This document shows positions 1 to 11,304 of a stretch of DNA of 64,000 bases, in pieces. The stretch lies in contig JAANYP010001197.1 in the NCBI GenBank assembly GCA_020465985.1, forward strand, positions 92,001 through 156,000. Reading direction: 5' to 3'. The translations under genes and the position numbers were made by a program. Source of the stretch: Centrapalus pauciflorus (Eukaryota > Streptophyta > Magnoliopsida > Asterales > Asteraceae). Each line of letters starts with the position of its first letter. The stretch's first letter is position 1. The notes beneath the pieces are model-generated. The model was given only the letters and a program-made list of their open reading frames with translations. It had not been told where the DNA came from and did no database searches.

Positions 1-1131
1 CGCAAGATTTTATTAATGCATATAAACCGGATCATGTTTATGTACTAGATAAGGCTCTTTATTGGTTAAAAAAAGCACCTCGACATTGATATGATAACCT
101 CTCGAACTTTCTTACTTCTGTCGGTTTCAGTAAGGGTGTGGTGGACATAACACTGTTCACTAATATGGAAGGCCCACACATAATGCTAGTCCAAATTTAT
201 GTAGAAGATATTTTATTTGGATCTACTGACCCTAAGTTTTGTAAAGAATTTTCATCCCTTATGGAGTCCATGTTTGAAATGAGTATGGTAGGGGAAATGG
301 ACTTTTTCCTCCGATTACAAGTCAAAGACGATGGGATCTTTGTGAACAAGTCAAAATATACTCTTGACATACTCAAGAAGTATAAGTTAGACTCTTGCAC
401 AGCTAGCGCAAATCCCATGGCTTCAAACTGTAGGTTAGACACTGATCCTTCTGGGAAAAGTGTCGATAATACAACTTACAAAGGGATGATTGGTTCCTTA
501 CGACCAATTGACATGATATAATGTTCTCCTCATGTCTTTGTGCTCGCTTTCAAGCCGACCTGAAAGAATCACACCTCTTGGCGGTTAAACGCATCTTACG
601 TTATCTTAAGGGTTCACCTAAACTTGGTCTATGGTACCCAAAGGGAACCAACTTCGATCTTATTGCCTTTTCAGATGCTGATTTTGCAAGTTGTAGAGTA
701 GACCGTAAAAGCACATATGGTGGAATTCTGTTTTTGGGTGACAGACTTGTGAGTTGGTCGCCAAAAAGCAAAATTGTGTATCCACATCCACAGTCCAGGC
801 TGAATATGTAGCAGCTGCAAGCTGTCACTCTCTGGTATAGTGGATGAGGACACAGTTGCGTGATTATGGATTTTCACTCACCAACGTCCCAATATACTGT
901 GACTCCCGAAGTGTGATTGCTATATCTTGCAATCCCATGCAACACTCAAGAACAAAACACATAGACATCAGGTATCACTTCATTAAAGACCACATAGAAA
1001 AAGGGACAATAGAACTCTATTTTGTAGGCATGTAATATCAACTTGCTGATATATTTACTAAGGCTCTAGACGAACCTCGTTTTTGGTTCTTAATATCTCA
1101 GATTGACATGTTAAATCCTCCTTCTGGTTGA
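1..1131 (+). pseudogene. S1 pol remnant: reverse transcriptase C-half and RNase H
   Basis: This is the end of a copia polyprotein that would copy element RNA into DNA in the particle. The first codons match the RT stretch before the palm (PDHVYVLDKAL). The catalytic box reads YVEDILFG where family members have YVDDIIFG, so the first aspartate after Val is lost. RNase H follows (SDADFAS, then CDSRSVIAIS and KHIDIRYHFIKDH) and the end matches the S3 pol C-terminus (LADLFTKAL). The frame is broken by an early stop (RH then TGA), by frameshifts near 510 and 800-845, and by a stop near 1035. It is clearly dead. Closest relative in the window is the S3 pol at 17700-18840. Confidence 0.85.
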
Positions 1132-1860
1132 ATTTCAGATATTTCTTAAATAATTCTGTTTCAATTAATTATCATAATTGCTTAAAATTCCTTTATTTAG
1201 AAAATATCTGTTACTTCAATTCAGAGGAAGTGTCACAAGATTATTTTCACTGTTCATTTATCTATGTACGTTTTTAATGATGGTGAACCTGACAACTGTT
1301 GTGTGAAATGTTTATTTTGAGTTTGGAAGGTAAAAACATCTAGGTTTGTCGGGCTTTCTTAATTCCATCGGGGTTCTTGGTTTTTCTTCAAAAGGATAAT
1401 TATTTATTTGAGGGGGAGTATTTCTTTCACTATAAGTTTGCATAATTTTTTTTAATCATTAATAATAATACACTCTTGTAGGGGGAGAAAGAATGAATTG
1501 TATTTACAATTTACTTTGTTTCTTTTTTTTTTCCTACTTTACACCACACTTGAAATTACAAAAAGATTTTGTTTAATTTTTCTTATTTATTTTAGATCTA
1601 ATTTGAAAAACCTGAAAAATTACAAAAAGATTTTAAGTTTGTTCCTTGTTAATTTTTCATTTTTGTTTTCATTTAAAGTGAAAAACAAAAAAAAGATTTT
1701 ATATTGTGTTTCAAATTATTTTTTTGATTCACTTGATTTTTTTTTTGTTGGTTGTTGTTTATTTATATGTTCTTGTTTTGTTATCTGTTATTGTTTAAGT
1801 TAAGTCCATCTCTTTCAATTTTTTAAGGCCCAATTTGAGTGGGAATCAGGTTTGACCCGC
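1132..1860 (+). other. S1 post-pol spacer with two polypurine-like boxes
   Basis: AT-rich non-coding DNA between pol and the env promoter candidate. Two GGGGGAG boxes (1412-1418 and 1481-1487) resemble the multiplied polypurine tracts after S3 pol. Long T-runs follow (1510-1800). The 101-codon open frame across 1498-1803 is low-complexity Phe/Leu and is not believed to be a gene. Confidence 0.6.
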
Positions 1861-1871
1861 CCCACACCTTT

Positions 1872-1921
1872 TATAAAAAGGGCGGGCCGGACTTTGAAGA
1901 CTTTTCTTCTTCTTCTTCTTC
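1872..1921 (+). promoter_or_regulatory. S1 internal core promoter candidate for the env-like gene
   Basis: TATAAAAAG at 1872-1880 is followed about 20 bases later by a CTT repeat (1901-1921), the TATA plus Y-patch layout common in plant core promoters. It lies 1.7 kb upstream of the env ATG, with the motif array and an acceptor-like site in between. S3 (19439) and S5 (58938) have the same layout. Activity is inferred. Confidence 0.45.
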
Positions 1922-2075
1922 GATGCAAACACTACCGCCAAACCACCATTTACACTCTCAAAAACCTCTCAAAATCTCCATTTTTGTTGCTTTTTCTTGT
2001 GGATTCTTCTTCTTCTTTTTTTTTTTTGTTCTCATCGACCATCTGGTACCCCCAATCTTTTCTTTATTTTATAAT

Positions 2076-2385
2076 GGGTTAATCACTAAAAATAGTAACA
2101 AGTTTTTATCTTTTTATCATTTATAGCAACACTATTTATTTTTTTATCTTTATTAATATCAACTTTTGAATTTTTATATTTAATAGCATCAACTTTTGTA
2201 TTTTAAATCATAAATAACATTAACTTTTGTATTTTTTTAAAAATCATTTATAGCAAAAACTTTTTCAACTTTTGCTATAAATGACAGAAAATATAAAAGT
2301 TGGTGTTATTAATGATAAAAAATAAATAATGTTATTATAAATGCTAAAAAACATAAAGTTATTACTATTTCTTAGCAATTAGCCC
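2076..2385. repeat. Foldback (MITE-like) inverted repeat in the S1 spacer
   Basis: Starts GGGTTAATCACTAAAAATAG and ends with the near-complement CTTAGCAATTAGCCC, with imperfect complementary arms of more than 100 bases (both contain CATTTATAGCAA-type stretches in opposite orientation). The whole can fold on itself. No coding capacity. Target duplication not clear. Confidence 0.6.
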
Positions 2386-2640
2386 TTTTTATCATTTAAC
2401 ATGCATTTTTAAGTTTTTCTGTTCACCGTCTTTTTAAGGGTTTTTCCGTCTGTTTTTTTTTTTTTTTTTTGCATTTTTAAGTTTGAATATATTGTTTTAA
2501 GGTTTTTATGTTAGTATTAATGTTGTTCGTCATGCATTTTAGAATCAGGATCTGCTTTTGTAGGCCATTTTTAGGTACTGTCACTCAAGTCAAAGTATGC
2601 ATGCGAATGAACACAATAACTACACATTAAATGCACTAAG
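2386..2640. other. Spacer, T-rich, nothing recognised
   Basis: Low-complexity T-rich DNA (T-run near 2453-2470) between the foldback element and the motif array. No gene seen. Confidence 0.5.
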
Positions 2641-2654
2641 TGCCTACGTCGGTC

Positions 2655-3255
2655 ACACCCGAACTTTGGGTGTTCAACCAAACTTCAGGCCTCTAACTTG
2701 GGGTGTATACCCCAACCGATCTTTGAGCCACTCGAAGTTCGGTTCAAACTCATGCAGACTTAAACTTGTATATCTTAATGTGTTGGACCTCAACCGAACT
2801 TCGGTTGTGCGTCCACCCGAACTTCGGGTCACCCGAAGTTTGGTCCTTAGGACGTTTTCCTTTCCAGTTTACTTCTAAGTGTTGGACCTTAATCGAACTT
2901 TGGTTGTGGTCCACCCGAACTTTGGGCCACCCGATGTTCGGTCCCCATCATATTACTTAGGTTGTTATAAATATTTTCTATGTTTTTTTGTTGGACCTAT
3001 CCCGAACATCGGGCAGGGTCCAACCGAACTTCGGGCCACTGCATTCATGTGGTTTCTATTTTTGTCTAAGTGTTCCTCTTGGACCTAACTCGAACTTCGG
3101 GTCTGGTCTAACCGAAGTTCTAGTCATTCAGAAACATTGGTTCCCGTAGTTTATAGTTATAATTTTTCATGTCATGCAAGACCCCATCCGAACTTTGGTC
3201 CCAACAGAAGTTCAGGTAGGGTCCACCTGAACTTCGGGCCGAATCGAAGTTCAAC
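2655..3255 (+). repeat. S1 array of palindromic CCGAACTTCGG motifs
   Basis: About eighteen variants of CCGAACTTCGGG or its complement CCCGAAGTTCGG lie in 600 bases. They are partly organised in degenerate units of about 90-110 bases that begin TTGGACCT (near 2781, 2880, 2991 and 3079). The array lies in the spacer upstream of env, the same place as the ATTCGAGTT array of S3. Short open frames across it are by-products. Confidence 0.8.
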
Positions 3256-3572
3256 AGTTATTTTTTTCTTTCTTTTCAGCACTTATTTTTTTCTTTCTTT
3301 TCTTTCTCATTAAACATTTTGAAAAAAAGATAATAAAATAAGTTTACAGTCCTTGCACCATTGGTCCTAGTTACGAATAGGTATTTGAGTGAATAGGTCT
3401 ATTCTAACATCGATCTCTTAAAGATCGACGTTATATTTCTATCAGTAGTGTTTTTATACTACTGAAAAAAAACCCGGTGCTCCAAACAAAATAGACTGGT
3501 TCTATCTCATACCTTTTTTCAGACTACGTCTCAATGCTTTACTTATCTGTTTCAGTCTGCATGTCTAACGAA

Positions 3573-3586
3573 TCTGCATTTTACAG
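3573..3586 (+). promoter_or_regulatory. S1 splice-acceptor-like site before env
   Basis: A pyrimidine-leaning stretch ending in TTTTACAG lies 26 bases before the env ATG. S3, S2 and S4 have the same ACAG (GACAG in S2) 5-8 bases before their env ATG. Use as an acceptor is inferred. Confidence 0.45.
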
Positions 3587-3612
3587 GACTAAGGGAGGGA
3601 GAAGAGGTACCG

Positions 3613-5563
3613 ATGGCAGAGATGGTTGATTCAGAACAGACCATATTTGACCCAATGACACTTGAGGGTGTAACTCCGAGAGATGAGGAAGAACCAGCAA
3701 CCCCTAGCCGGACAAGTCCTCAAAGGGCTACCAGTTCAGTAGCCGCCGCACATCCCACCACCCACCCAGGTTCCTCTCAATAGGAACCTGTTTCATTGCA
3801 CGAGGATCCACCACACATTCCATCACCCCCTGATTTGGAGGGCGGTGATGTTGAACCAAGTCACCTACCACCCCAGTGACTGCCCCTCATTTGACCACGT
3901 CTCCTCCCTCACCTCATAACACGCTTCCACACACCAAGGATGTCTCGTGACATACTCACCAACATCCCGATCTGCATTCAAACCTGGTGGTGCAGAAATG
4001 AAAGATGGAAGTCTTGTCACGGACCCAACAATGCCATCCGTGACATGCCATCCCGGGTTAACTCCCGAGATGTTAACATAGGTTCTTCGTGACGCCAGAT
4101 TTGTCACAGGGGCAAAGCTGGCTACCCTTAAGGAAACAACTGAGGCGCAACACACCTTCCTTCTATCCATACTTAAAGGTAAGGATGATACGACTTAGGA
4201 GTTGCCACTTGGTACTCCATCAGTCCAAACCAACACCGTCATCCATGAAATTAAAGATCAGTTAGCCACAACAGCTGTAATGTTCAATCACTCAATCAAC
4301 AATCTGCAACGACTCATTTTAAGGGTGGATGAAGATCTAAACAAGAGGATGGATAGGTTAGAGTCGACTGTCATTGGCTTATAGAGTCTTTACCGCATTC
4401 ATACTGCTGCACCAAAAAGGAAACATGATGATCAGAAAAACCTAAAGGGGAAAAATGCCCTCGTGTTCAGCCTTAGGTCCCCGAATGGTAGACTCTTTCC
4501 AACAGTCTACTGAAGAGCCTTTAGTGATTTTTTATAAAGGAACTTCAACTGGAAAGATTGATTCTGAAAGGGAAAGGTGCACTCCCTGCCTCCCGAGGAA
4601 CGAGACAAGCTAAGACTCGACTACTGGGGTCGAGTCTATGTTACTGGAAATCCCCGCAGCAGAGGACGAAGCTCCTCCAGTTCAAGGGCTTAAAGAACAT
4701 CTAATGAAGATGAAAGCTAAAGACTTTCTTGAGCCCTACCTGGAGGACAAACTCAGAGATCTATCCATGAAGAATACATGTAAATACAGTAGATGACTTC
4801 TTATGGAATAAAGCGATGTATCTAAAGCAGAACATGTCGAATACAACTAGATGATGCTGCGGGAGATTAGACCCAAATCACAGTAATGATCTAAGTCAAA
4901 GATTGTGAAGAATGTCTCAATGTCAATGTACAAAAGGGCCCGCCTCTTCACACCTTTACTGGAAATCAAAAGAGAAGATGACACATCTCAGCTTGTTCAT
5001 GAGAGTGATTTTGACTACATAACCCTTGATGACATAGAAACAATGCACAACAAATTGAAGAATTAAGTCAAGGGAAGATTGAGTTATGTCACTACTCTGG
5101 CGGCACTTACATGAAGTATGAGAAGACATTCCACAATCATGTGCTTCAAAGATTTTCAAGTAGCTTTGGAGAGCTTTTTTGTCGAAGTTGGCATTAAAGC
5201 TCCAGATCAGACTCTCCACGGGATAGACCATCAATCTATGTACCGAGTTCTCAGAATACCTGAGCAAGGATTGATCTTTTCAAACAAAAGGGGACAGAAA
5301 CGGTTATTGCGATTCGGGGAAATCTCTTGCTAGTCTGACGGCACGCTTCGTTTAATAAGAGTTGAAATGAATGGAAGACTCCAAGAGGATGACGCCTTAA
5401 AGTTCGTGGAACTCAAAAATAAGCCTCAAGAAGTACAAGATATCCGAGACGCAATAGATCTTATCAATGAAAGATTACACATGCGCCAGGTAAATAGAAG
5501 GTTCGATGTCATCCTTGGGTTGAGAGAAACTGATGAAAGACCTTGCCATCTTCCACAGTGATT
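3613..5563 (+). pseudogene. S1 env-like gene remnant
   Basis: Third gene of a Sirevirus-like element; function unknown. It starts MAEMVDSEQT, then runs through a Pro/Ser/Glu-rich region. A coiled-coil-like piece (MDRLESTVIG) followed by APKRKHDD matches the coiled coil and KRKHDE basic patch of the S3 env-like protein. The last part (5118-5561) corresponds to the C-terminal domain and stops just before the polypurine tract. Several stops and frameshifts (3781, 3877, 4197, 4381, 5331) make it non-functional. The N-terminal conserved domain of S3 is not recognisable here, so it is either diverged or deleted. The assignment rests on position and the basic-patch match. Confidence 0.65.
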
Positions 5564-5564
5564 G

Positions 5565-5576
5565 AAAAGGGGGAGA
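5565..5576 (+). other. S1 polypurine tract
   Basis: AAAAGGGGGAGA directly before the LTR start TGTTAG; it primes plus-strand DNA synthesis in LTR retrotransposons. S3 has the same arrangement at 24734-24745. Confidence 0.8.
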
Positions 5577-5577
5577 T

Positions 5578-5928
5578 TGTTAGATTTATAATTTCAATCA
5601 TGTGGGTTTATTTTGTAATAATATGAATTATTTTATTTCCTTATAATATTCATTTATTTCTCTGTAATTTTCTATTTCAAGTAGAAAGTTGAGGGGTAAT
5701 TTATGTAAACCCCTCAATCTTAGGACCTAGGTATAAAAGGCAACTTTGACCTAGGGTTTTGTAACTTTTGCAACTTATGCAACTTTGAATATTCTGTGAG
5801 AAAAGTGGTGGCTGCACATGTGTGTTGACATTGATAGAGTTCTTTATTCTCTTGTTTCCTTGCATGAATCAACTTTTTATCCTACAAAAATTTACGTGAG
5901 TGCATAATATTTGTTTGGGACCACTACA
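5578..5928 (+). repeat. S1 3' LTR
   Basis: Begins TGTTAGATTT right after the polypurine tract and carries TATAAAAGG at 5732-5740. The end is set at CACTACA (5928) by analogy with the S6 LTR end GACCTACA; a second possible end is TTTTAACA at 5939. There is no partner LTR to confirm it. Confidence 0.65.
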
Positions 5929-6784
5929 ACATTTTAACAATCTTGAACATGCTTCAGTATCTTGGAGTTGTCCACATACTCATAATGGGATAGATCGCAT
6001 CTCATTGATGATAATACGATCATCTATCACGTGTTAGGTCATTCCTGTTATTGACTTGTGTCAATAACTGAAACAGACTTACTTGTCAATCATGGATTGA
6101 TGGAAGGTCTATTTGATTACCAAAGTCTGCTCACTGAGTGCTTTACAAAATATTGAATCGGCTATTGAATATCTTAAGTGTCTCACATCGACAGATAAGC
6201 GTCTAGCACTTTATTCGTATCAACTTATGATTAGCTAGTCCCTGATCATGTTGTGATAACTTGTTAGTGCTCGAGAATTTCACTTGTGGTAAGTGATTGT
6301 CTCAGATATCACTAGGTCAAAGATATAGCTTCAAGCACTTACTAAAGAATTAGAGTAATGATTCGCTACAGTATCTGTATTCAGATAGCAGACACTACAC
6401 TCGGTAGTGTAAGTATAACAGCCTTTTGTAAATAATCATTCGAACTTAGAGCGGAATACCATCACCTATGGGCTCTACAAATCCTAGCACATTAGACTGA
6501 GTTACGATTCAGTTTAATTAGGTCTATGTCAATCTTTTGAAGTTTGGATTATACGAATCTGGCAATCTTTATGCCTGGTCTTCATTGATTCCAGTTATGT
6601 TGTCATTGGGCATTTGCCAACTTGATCTATGATTGTATATAGTTATTAAACTTTAGAGGTTCCTTCTTATATATTCTGCTTATTTTACAAAACCTTAGGA
6701 TTTCTGACTTCTAGTTGCTCTCACATCATAACAGATTTCAGAGCAACTGGGCATTTTTTAACTTCTAGTTGCTTGAAATAATAA
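5929..6784 (+). other. Unassigned 0.85 kb between S1 LTR and S2 gag
   Basis: No credible ORF, primer site or LTR edge. By position it may be the decayed leader of S2. Short imperfect repeats such as CATTGATGATAATACGATCA are visible but no clear structure. Confidence 0.4.
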
Positions 6785-7860
6785 ATCCTCGATCATGCTC
6801 TTCCACCCGAAGCTAACCCCAAATTGGCTGCCAAAGAAAAGATAGTTCTGACACCTGCGAAACAGAACTCTAAGAAAGCTGATAGAATTGCTCGCTCATT
6901 CATCATCCAGGTTGTTCCGGATGAAATATATATCAGCAAAGATTGTTTTAAGACTGTTTGTGAGATGTGGGAAGAAATTGAGTGACATATGCAAGGTAAT
7001 GATCGAAACGCTAAACAGCGAGAGGCAAATGCTCTCAATAACTATGATATGTTCTTTGCCAATGATGGTAAACTTCTGGAAACCACATATCATCGGTCTT
7101 GCATGCTGATGAAAGAACTCCAAAAGAATGGTGTTAAGAAGTCTTAAGTAGAGCTGAATAGGAAGTTCGTAAACTCGTTAAAACCTGAATGGAAACAACT
7201 CCTCTGGTTAATCCGAGAAATAAATGATATCAACATTCATAATATGTTTGATAGCCTAGTTGTTTGTCAATCAGAAGTTTCTGGTAAGTCTGAGACCAAA
7301 ACATTAGATGAACCCACTACATCCGACTCTCTTGCTCTGTTAATTGAGAAAAGACATAAGACTTCAAGAGCTGTAAAACTTCTAAAACTTCTTTCTGAGT
7401 CCTCAAAGTCTGATACTAATGATGTTGATTTTGATCCCTAGGCGACTGAACTTCAGAGATAAATTGCATTTCTTACAATTGCTTTTCGCAAAAAGTTTCC
7501 TAAGACGTCAAGCAAACTCCGAATAGAAGAAAAGAGCAAGAAGTATGACAAAGAGAAGGAGATAGCTGAAAGGATGAAGGTTGAAGAACACAAGACTGAT
7601 GACAAGGAGAAAGGATGCTTCAACTGTGTAAAGCCTGGCTACTTTGCCCGCGAATGTCATCTTATGAAGCAAAAGAACGAGAACTGCTATAAGACGAAGT
7701 ATAATCACACAAGACAAAAAAATGCTGGACGCACTCTGTTTTCCGAAGAAGAACACTGGCTAGAAGGCACTGATGATGAAGACGCAGATGCTGCAAATCA
7801 CATGTGTTTCTTTGCCGATGTCCAAGCAACAGAAGATACAAATGAAGCATTAGAAGTTTA
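6785..7860 (+). pseudogene. S2 gag remnant with altered zinc knuckle
   Basis: Gag forms the virus-like particle and binds element RNA. The reading aligns with S3 gag from the middle onward (VVPDEIYISKDCFKTVCEMW against SIPNEIYTCLTNTKTAKSIW), so about 90 N-terminal residues are missing or unrecognised. The zinc knuckle reads CFNCVKPGYFAREC; the His of the CCHC signature is replaced by Tyr. An acidic tail follows (EGTDDEDADAANH). In-frame stops near 6980, 7144, 7439 and 7460 and frame changes kill it. One stop falls near the place where S3 gag also stops, just before the knuckle. Confidence 0.8.
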
Positions 7861-9930
7861 ATGATGGCTCAGGATGCTGGTACAAGTAAGGACTCTTCCA
7901 CGACTGAAACAGAGGCATGTATTCTTCCTGAAGAGTTTCTTACTGAATTATATGTGTTAAGAAAAGAGGCCAAAAAGTTAAGTGTTTTTCAATCTGCCTA
8001 TAGAAATGCTCAAAACAAAAAGTTTGATATGAAATCCACATCTTAGTTTTACAAGCAGAAGTGTCTAAGGCTAATGACGAGAAAAAGGATTTGTCTGCCA
8101 AAATGTCTGAACTAGAATATAATCATCAAATGCTTAAGGTAGATAAATCCGACTGCATTCAGAATTCATTCAGAATTATGAGTTTGTCCTGGCCGAAAGA
8201 ACGAAATTGAGAGAAAAACTCAAAGACATGGAAGATAGATTTTATAAACGAGGCCAAACTGATCAAACGATAAACATGTATAAGCCTAGAGAATTAAAAT
8301 CTAGAGATGATTTAGGGTTTACAGGTCCTAGAGTCATGGAAGAGATGATCAACAAAAAGAAAAGTTCTTTATTTAATGCTGATACCATGGGTCAGAGATT
8401 TGTGATGCCATATAACAAAATGTGGTCGGAAGTGTTAGCCGAAGAAGAAGAAAAACGAGCACGGTCTGATATCCCACAAGTTAAGTTTGTCCATAATTGG
8501 TTAAATCACGACTCTCTCCAAGGAAAATTAGACAAATCTTTCAGAGAAGAGGAATTCGTTGAACCAAAAGAAATTACACCTGACCCGACCTTGCCAAAAC
8601 CTCGTGAATACATACCATACTCTGTTCTTGAACAACGGGCTTCTGATTTAGAACAGATATTGGAAACTACATCATGATATTTTGAGCAAGAACAAATAGA
8701 TTTTTTAAAGAAAATATCATATCCAGAAGCCGAAATTGCTCGACTTAACTCCTCTTTAGCTGACTTCTCACGACAAAATAATTTAATCCATGTCCTTGAG
8801 TTAGCTTTAAAAGAAACCGAAGAATTGTTTGATGCTGACAGAAACATTTTTATAAGAAAAGAAAATGATTTTAATGAGGCAAGAAGATTGTTTTCTGTTC
8901 GAGAACAGAATTTCAAACTTGATGTTAATTCATTTGACAAGGAACGAGATCAGCTTCTAGCCACCATTAAGGGGTTGGAACTCAACTTGTTTCTAACCAA
9001 AACTGGTCAAATCAATAAGAATCTGTGAGCAACAATTCCACGATTGGAAATCAATCTCAAGCCAAAAACTCATACGCTGAACTACGAAAGCAACATCTTT
9101 AGAAAATAAAGAAAGGAAAAGCCCCGATGATCATTCTTGTCATTGAATATAATGGAGATACTTCCAAAATTGTTCCTAAAAATTCTACTTGTTCTTGTAA
9201 AAAGGCCAAGAAGAATCCTCGAAACAAAAACAACAAAAAACGATTATTGAGTCAAAATCTGCTAAAGCTAACAAAGGTGTGCATCTCATTTCAGACTACC
9301 TAGTAAAACCAAAGGGCACAGAACAAATGACGACATCTAACTTGAAGAATACAGGAACACTTAATGTTATTTCAAAATCTTTTGTTTCCAATGTAATCAA
9401 AGTAAAAACTATGGTTGATTTTAATTCGAGTATTGCCTTGAATAACAGTGATGTTTTGAATGATATTAATGTTAAGAAATATTCTTTTAAGTAGTTGTTT
9501 GATTTGTTTAAATCACCACTTGGTTGTCTATGCCTACATTGTTGAACTATGCTACTGTACTCAAACATAAACGTCACCACAAACCAAAACAAAAGGTCAA
9601 AAAGGAATCGAACATACCTGTAAGATACAAGTCTGTATGGATTCCTAAGTCTTGCCTTCCAACAAATAAAGACATTAAGCGCAGATTATATAATATCAAC
9701 TGCGATTAAGTTCTTTAAAACCTTACCGTAAATGCTAATCATTCAGGACCTAAATATCATATAATATGGGTATCAAAGGTCACTTAACTGTCTTGCAGGA
9801 ATGGTTTCTAATCACCTCGGATTAGGACCCGTACTTCACTCGAGTGGTTTCTGAATAATCAGTTCAGGACCCAGACTTCAATTGCAACACACACTGATTG
9901 GATTTTTGCTTTCAGCCAAACAGTGTGTGG
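7861..9930 (+). pseudogene. S2 gag-pol linker remnant (coiled-coil region)
   Basis: Corresponds to the long linker that Sirevirus polyproteins carry between the zinc knuckle and the protease. The best piece is 8207-8677: MEDRFYKRGQTDQTI is nearly the same as S3 MEDEFIKRGQTDQTI, followed by an acidic charged stretch with KRARSD and YSVLEQRASDLEQ (S3: NSILEQINSDLE). Later pieces are Lys/Ser-rich (9040-9700), ending near YKSVWIPK and YHIIWVSKV, as in S3 (KWVPK). Stops and frame changes occur every few hundred bases. No enzyme motif is present; the role in the family is thought structural. Confidence 0.7.
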
Positions 9931-10611
9931 ATACTAGACTCTAGATGCTAAAGGCACATGACTGGAAGGAAAGATATTCTCTCCAACTTCACAACATTTG
10001 ATGGTGGGTAAATCCACTGACATCATGGCTTATCGGGGAATGATAGGTTCCTTGCTATATTTAACTGCAAGTAGACCACATACATGTTTGCTAAATTTAA
10101 CTGTGCTCGTTTTCAAGCTGACCCTAAAAGTTTACACTTGGATGTCGTTAAATGTATATTTTGACACTTAAAAGGCAAGCCTGATCTTGGTCTCTAGTAT
10201 CCGAAAGGAACCAGATTTGAATTAATTGCTTAATCAGATGCAGAGCATGCACGTTGCAAACATGACAAGAAAAGCACATCAGGTCAAATATCCAGTTCCT
10301 CGGAGATATATTGGTAAGTTGGGCATCAAAGAAAGAGTACAACGTTTCTTTGTCAAATGCAGAAGCCAAATATGTTGCCGCCGCAAGCTGTTGCTGGCAA
10401 CTCCTTTGGTTGGGCACTCAACTCTGAGACTATGGCTTCAAACTGAACAGGATTCCAATCTACTGTGACTCAATGAGCGTAATAGCCATTTCTGGTAACC
10501 CTGTACAACACTCTTGTGCTAAACACATAGATATACGATATCACTTTATAGAAGATCATGTTGAAGAAGGTACCGTTGAATTACACTTTGTAAACACAAA
10601 AAATCTGATTG
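9928..10611 (+). pseudogene. S2 protease stub fused by deletion to RT end and RNase H
   Basis: At 9928 the reading WILDSRC then RHMTGRKDIL is the copia protease start; the catalytic Asp-Ser-Gly has become Asp-Ser-Arg and a stop interrupts the next residue. Around 10006 it jumps directly to the RT C-terminal region (YRGMIGSLLYLTASRP), so integrase and most of RT (roughly 2.4 kb by comparison with S3) are gone. RNase H follows in changing frames (FVKCRSQICCRR is a shifted reading), ending with NPVQHSCAKHIDIRYHF, where S3 interrupts it. The same reading resumes at 25029. Confidence 0.8.
10424..10611 (+). repeat. Left part of tandem unit 1 (S2 3' end)
   Basis: Begins CTGAGACTATGGCTTCAAAC, the same start as the units at 25691 and 26538. 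It is cut off at 10611 by S3 and continues at 25029-25690. Joined length is about 850 bases against 847 for the next unit. Confidence 0.85.
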
Positions 10612-10890
10612 TGTTAGAATATGTTTTTAATTGATGAAATATCAAAGTCTAGGGACTTAATGTGTAATTTCCTTATAGTTTGTAATTTTGTATAAATAGT
10701 CATGTTGACTTTCTAAAATAGGAGAATCTGTCAGAGAATCAATTGTGTACGCATTCAATTCTGTGAAAGCTGCTCTGTACGAAGAACATTCCAAAGTTCA
10801 TCAATCGAATCATTTGGTTAGTGTTGATTAATTTCATTGTTCTTATTATTTGCATATTGTTGATTGAATTGGTAGAAACTGTTTTTCACA
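10612..10890 (+). repeat. S3 5' LTR
   Basis: TG...CA ends, primer site two bases after its right edge, near-identical partner at 24746-25023. Short for a Sirevirus. It would hold the promoter and RNA start of the element. Confidence 0.95.
10691..10698 (+). promoter_or_regulatory. S3 LTR TATA box
   Basis: TATAAATA about 80 bases into the LTR, also at 24825-24832 in the 3' LTR and in the S4 LTR. Likely sets the start of the genomic RNA. Confidence 0.65.
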
Positions 10891-10892
10891 AT

Positions 10893-10903
10893 TGGTATCA
10901 GAG
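10893..10903 (+). other. S3 primer binding site (initiator Met tRNA)
   Basis: TGGTATCAGAG two bases downstream of the LTR, complementary to the 3' end of plant initiator methionine tRNA; it starts minus-strand DNA synthesis. Confidence 0.9.
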
Positions 10904-11304
10904 ACTTAGGAATGAATCATTCTGTTTGAGATTGAATCTGTTCTTCGTGTTCTTGAGTATTTTTCGGAAAAACCCTAAAATCACTAGGGGTTTTGATTCT
11001 GTTGATCGTTCAAAGTGTTAATTGGATCGAAGGTTCAGGTTTCAAAGACGAATCAACTGAATACAAACTTGTTTTGATTTTCAAAACACAGAAAAAGATC
11101 TGAGCAATTTTCTGAAATTTTGAAAAGTTCAAAAACCGGTACTGTTTCATTGAAAAAGTCTGGTTTAGATCCATTTTTGCATAAAAGTGCTTTACAAAAA
11201 GTGTTTGTATTCAAAAACCTTACCTTCGATTACAATTTGAATGAAATTGGGTAAAATTTGGATTTAATCTGAATTTAAGACTTGAAAAGCTGAAAATTCT
11301 AAGA

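Larger units (their letters stand above)
1..5928 (+). mobile_element. S1: 3' half of a Sirevirus-like Ty1/copia retrotransposon
   Basis: The segment holds, in order, the RT/RNase H end of a copia pol gene, a long spacer with polypurine-like GGGGGAG boxes, a TATA/CT-rich promoter candidate, a foldback insertion, a motif array, a splice-acceptor-like site, a degenerate env-like gene, a polypurine tract and a 3' LTR. The order matches S3 further right. The 5' half lies outside the window. The right LTR edge (5928 or 5939) is uncertain because no partner LTR is visible. Confidence 0.8.

Noticed and set aside
1498..2126. Phe/Leu/Ser-rich ORFs in T-rich spacer
   Set aside because: Low-complexity DNA, no homology among elements, overlap with promoter candidate and foldback repeat.
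2655..3255. Heat-shock elements (GAAnnTTC) in the S1 array
   Set aside because: The core is GAACTTC with one base between half-sites, not two; does not fit the known element.
3865..4170. 101-codon minus-strand frame across the S1 env remnant
   Set aside because: Shadow of the degenerate plus-strand env-like gene; no domain.
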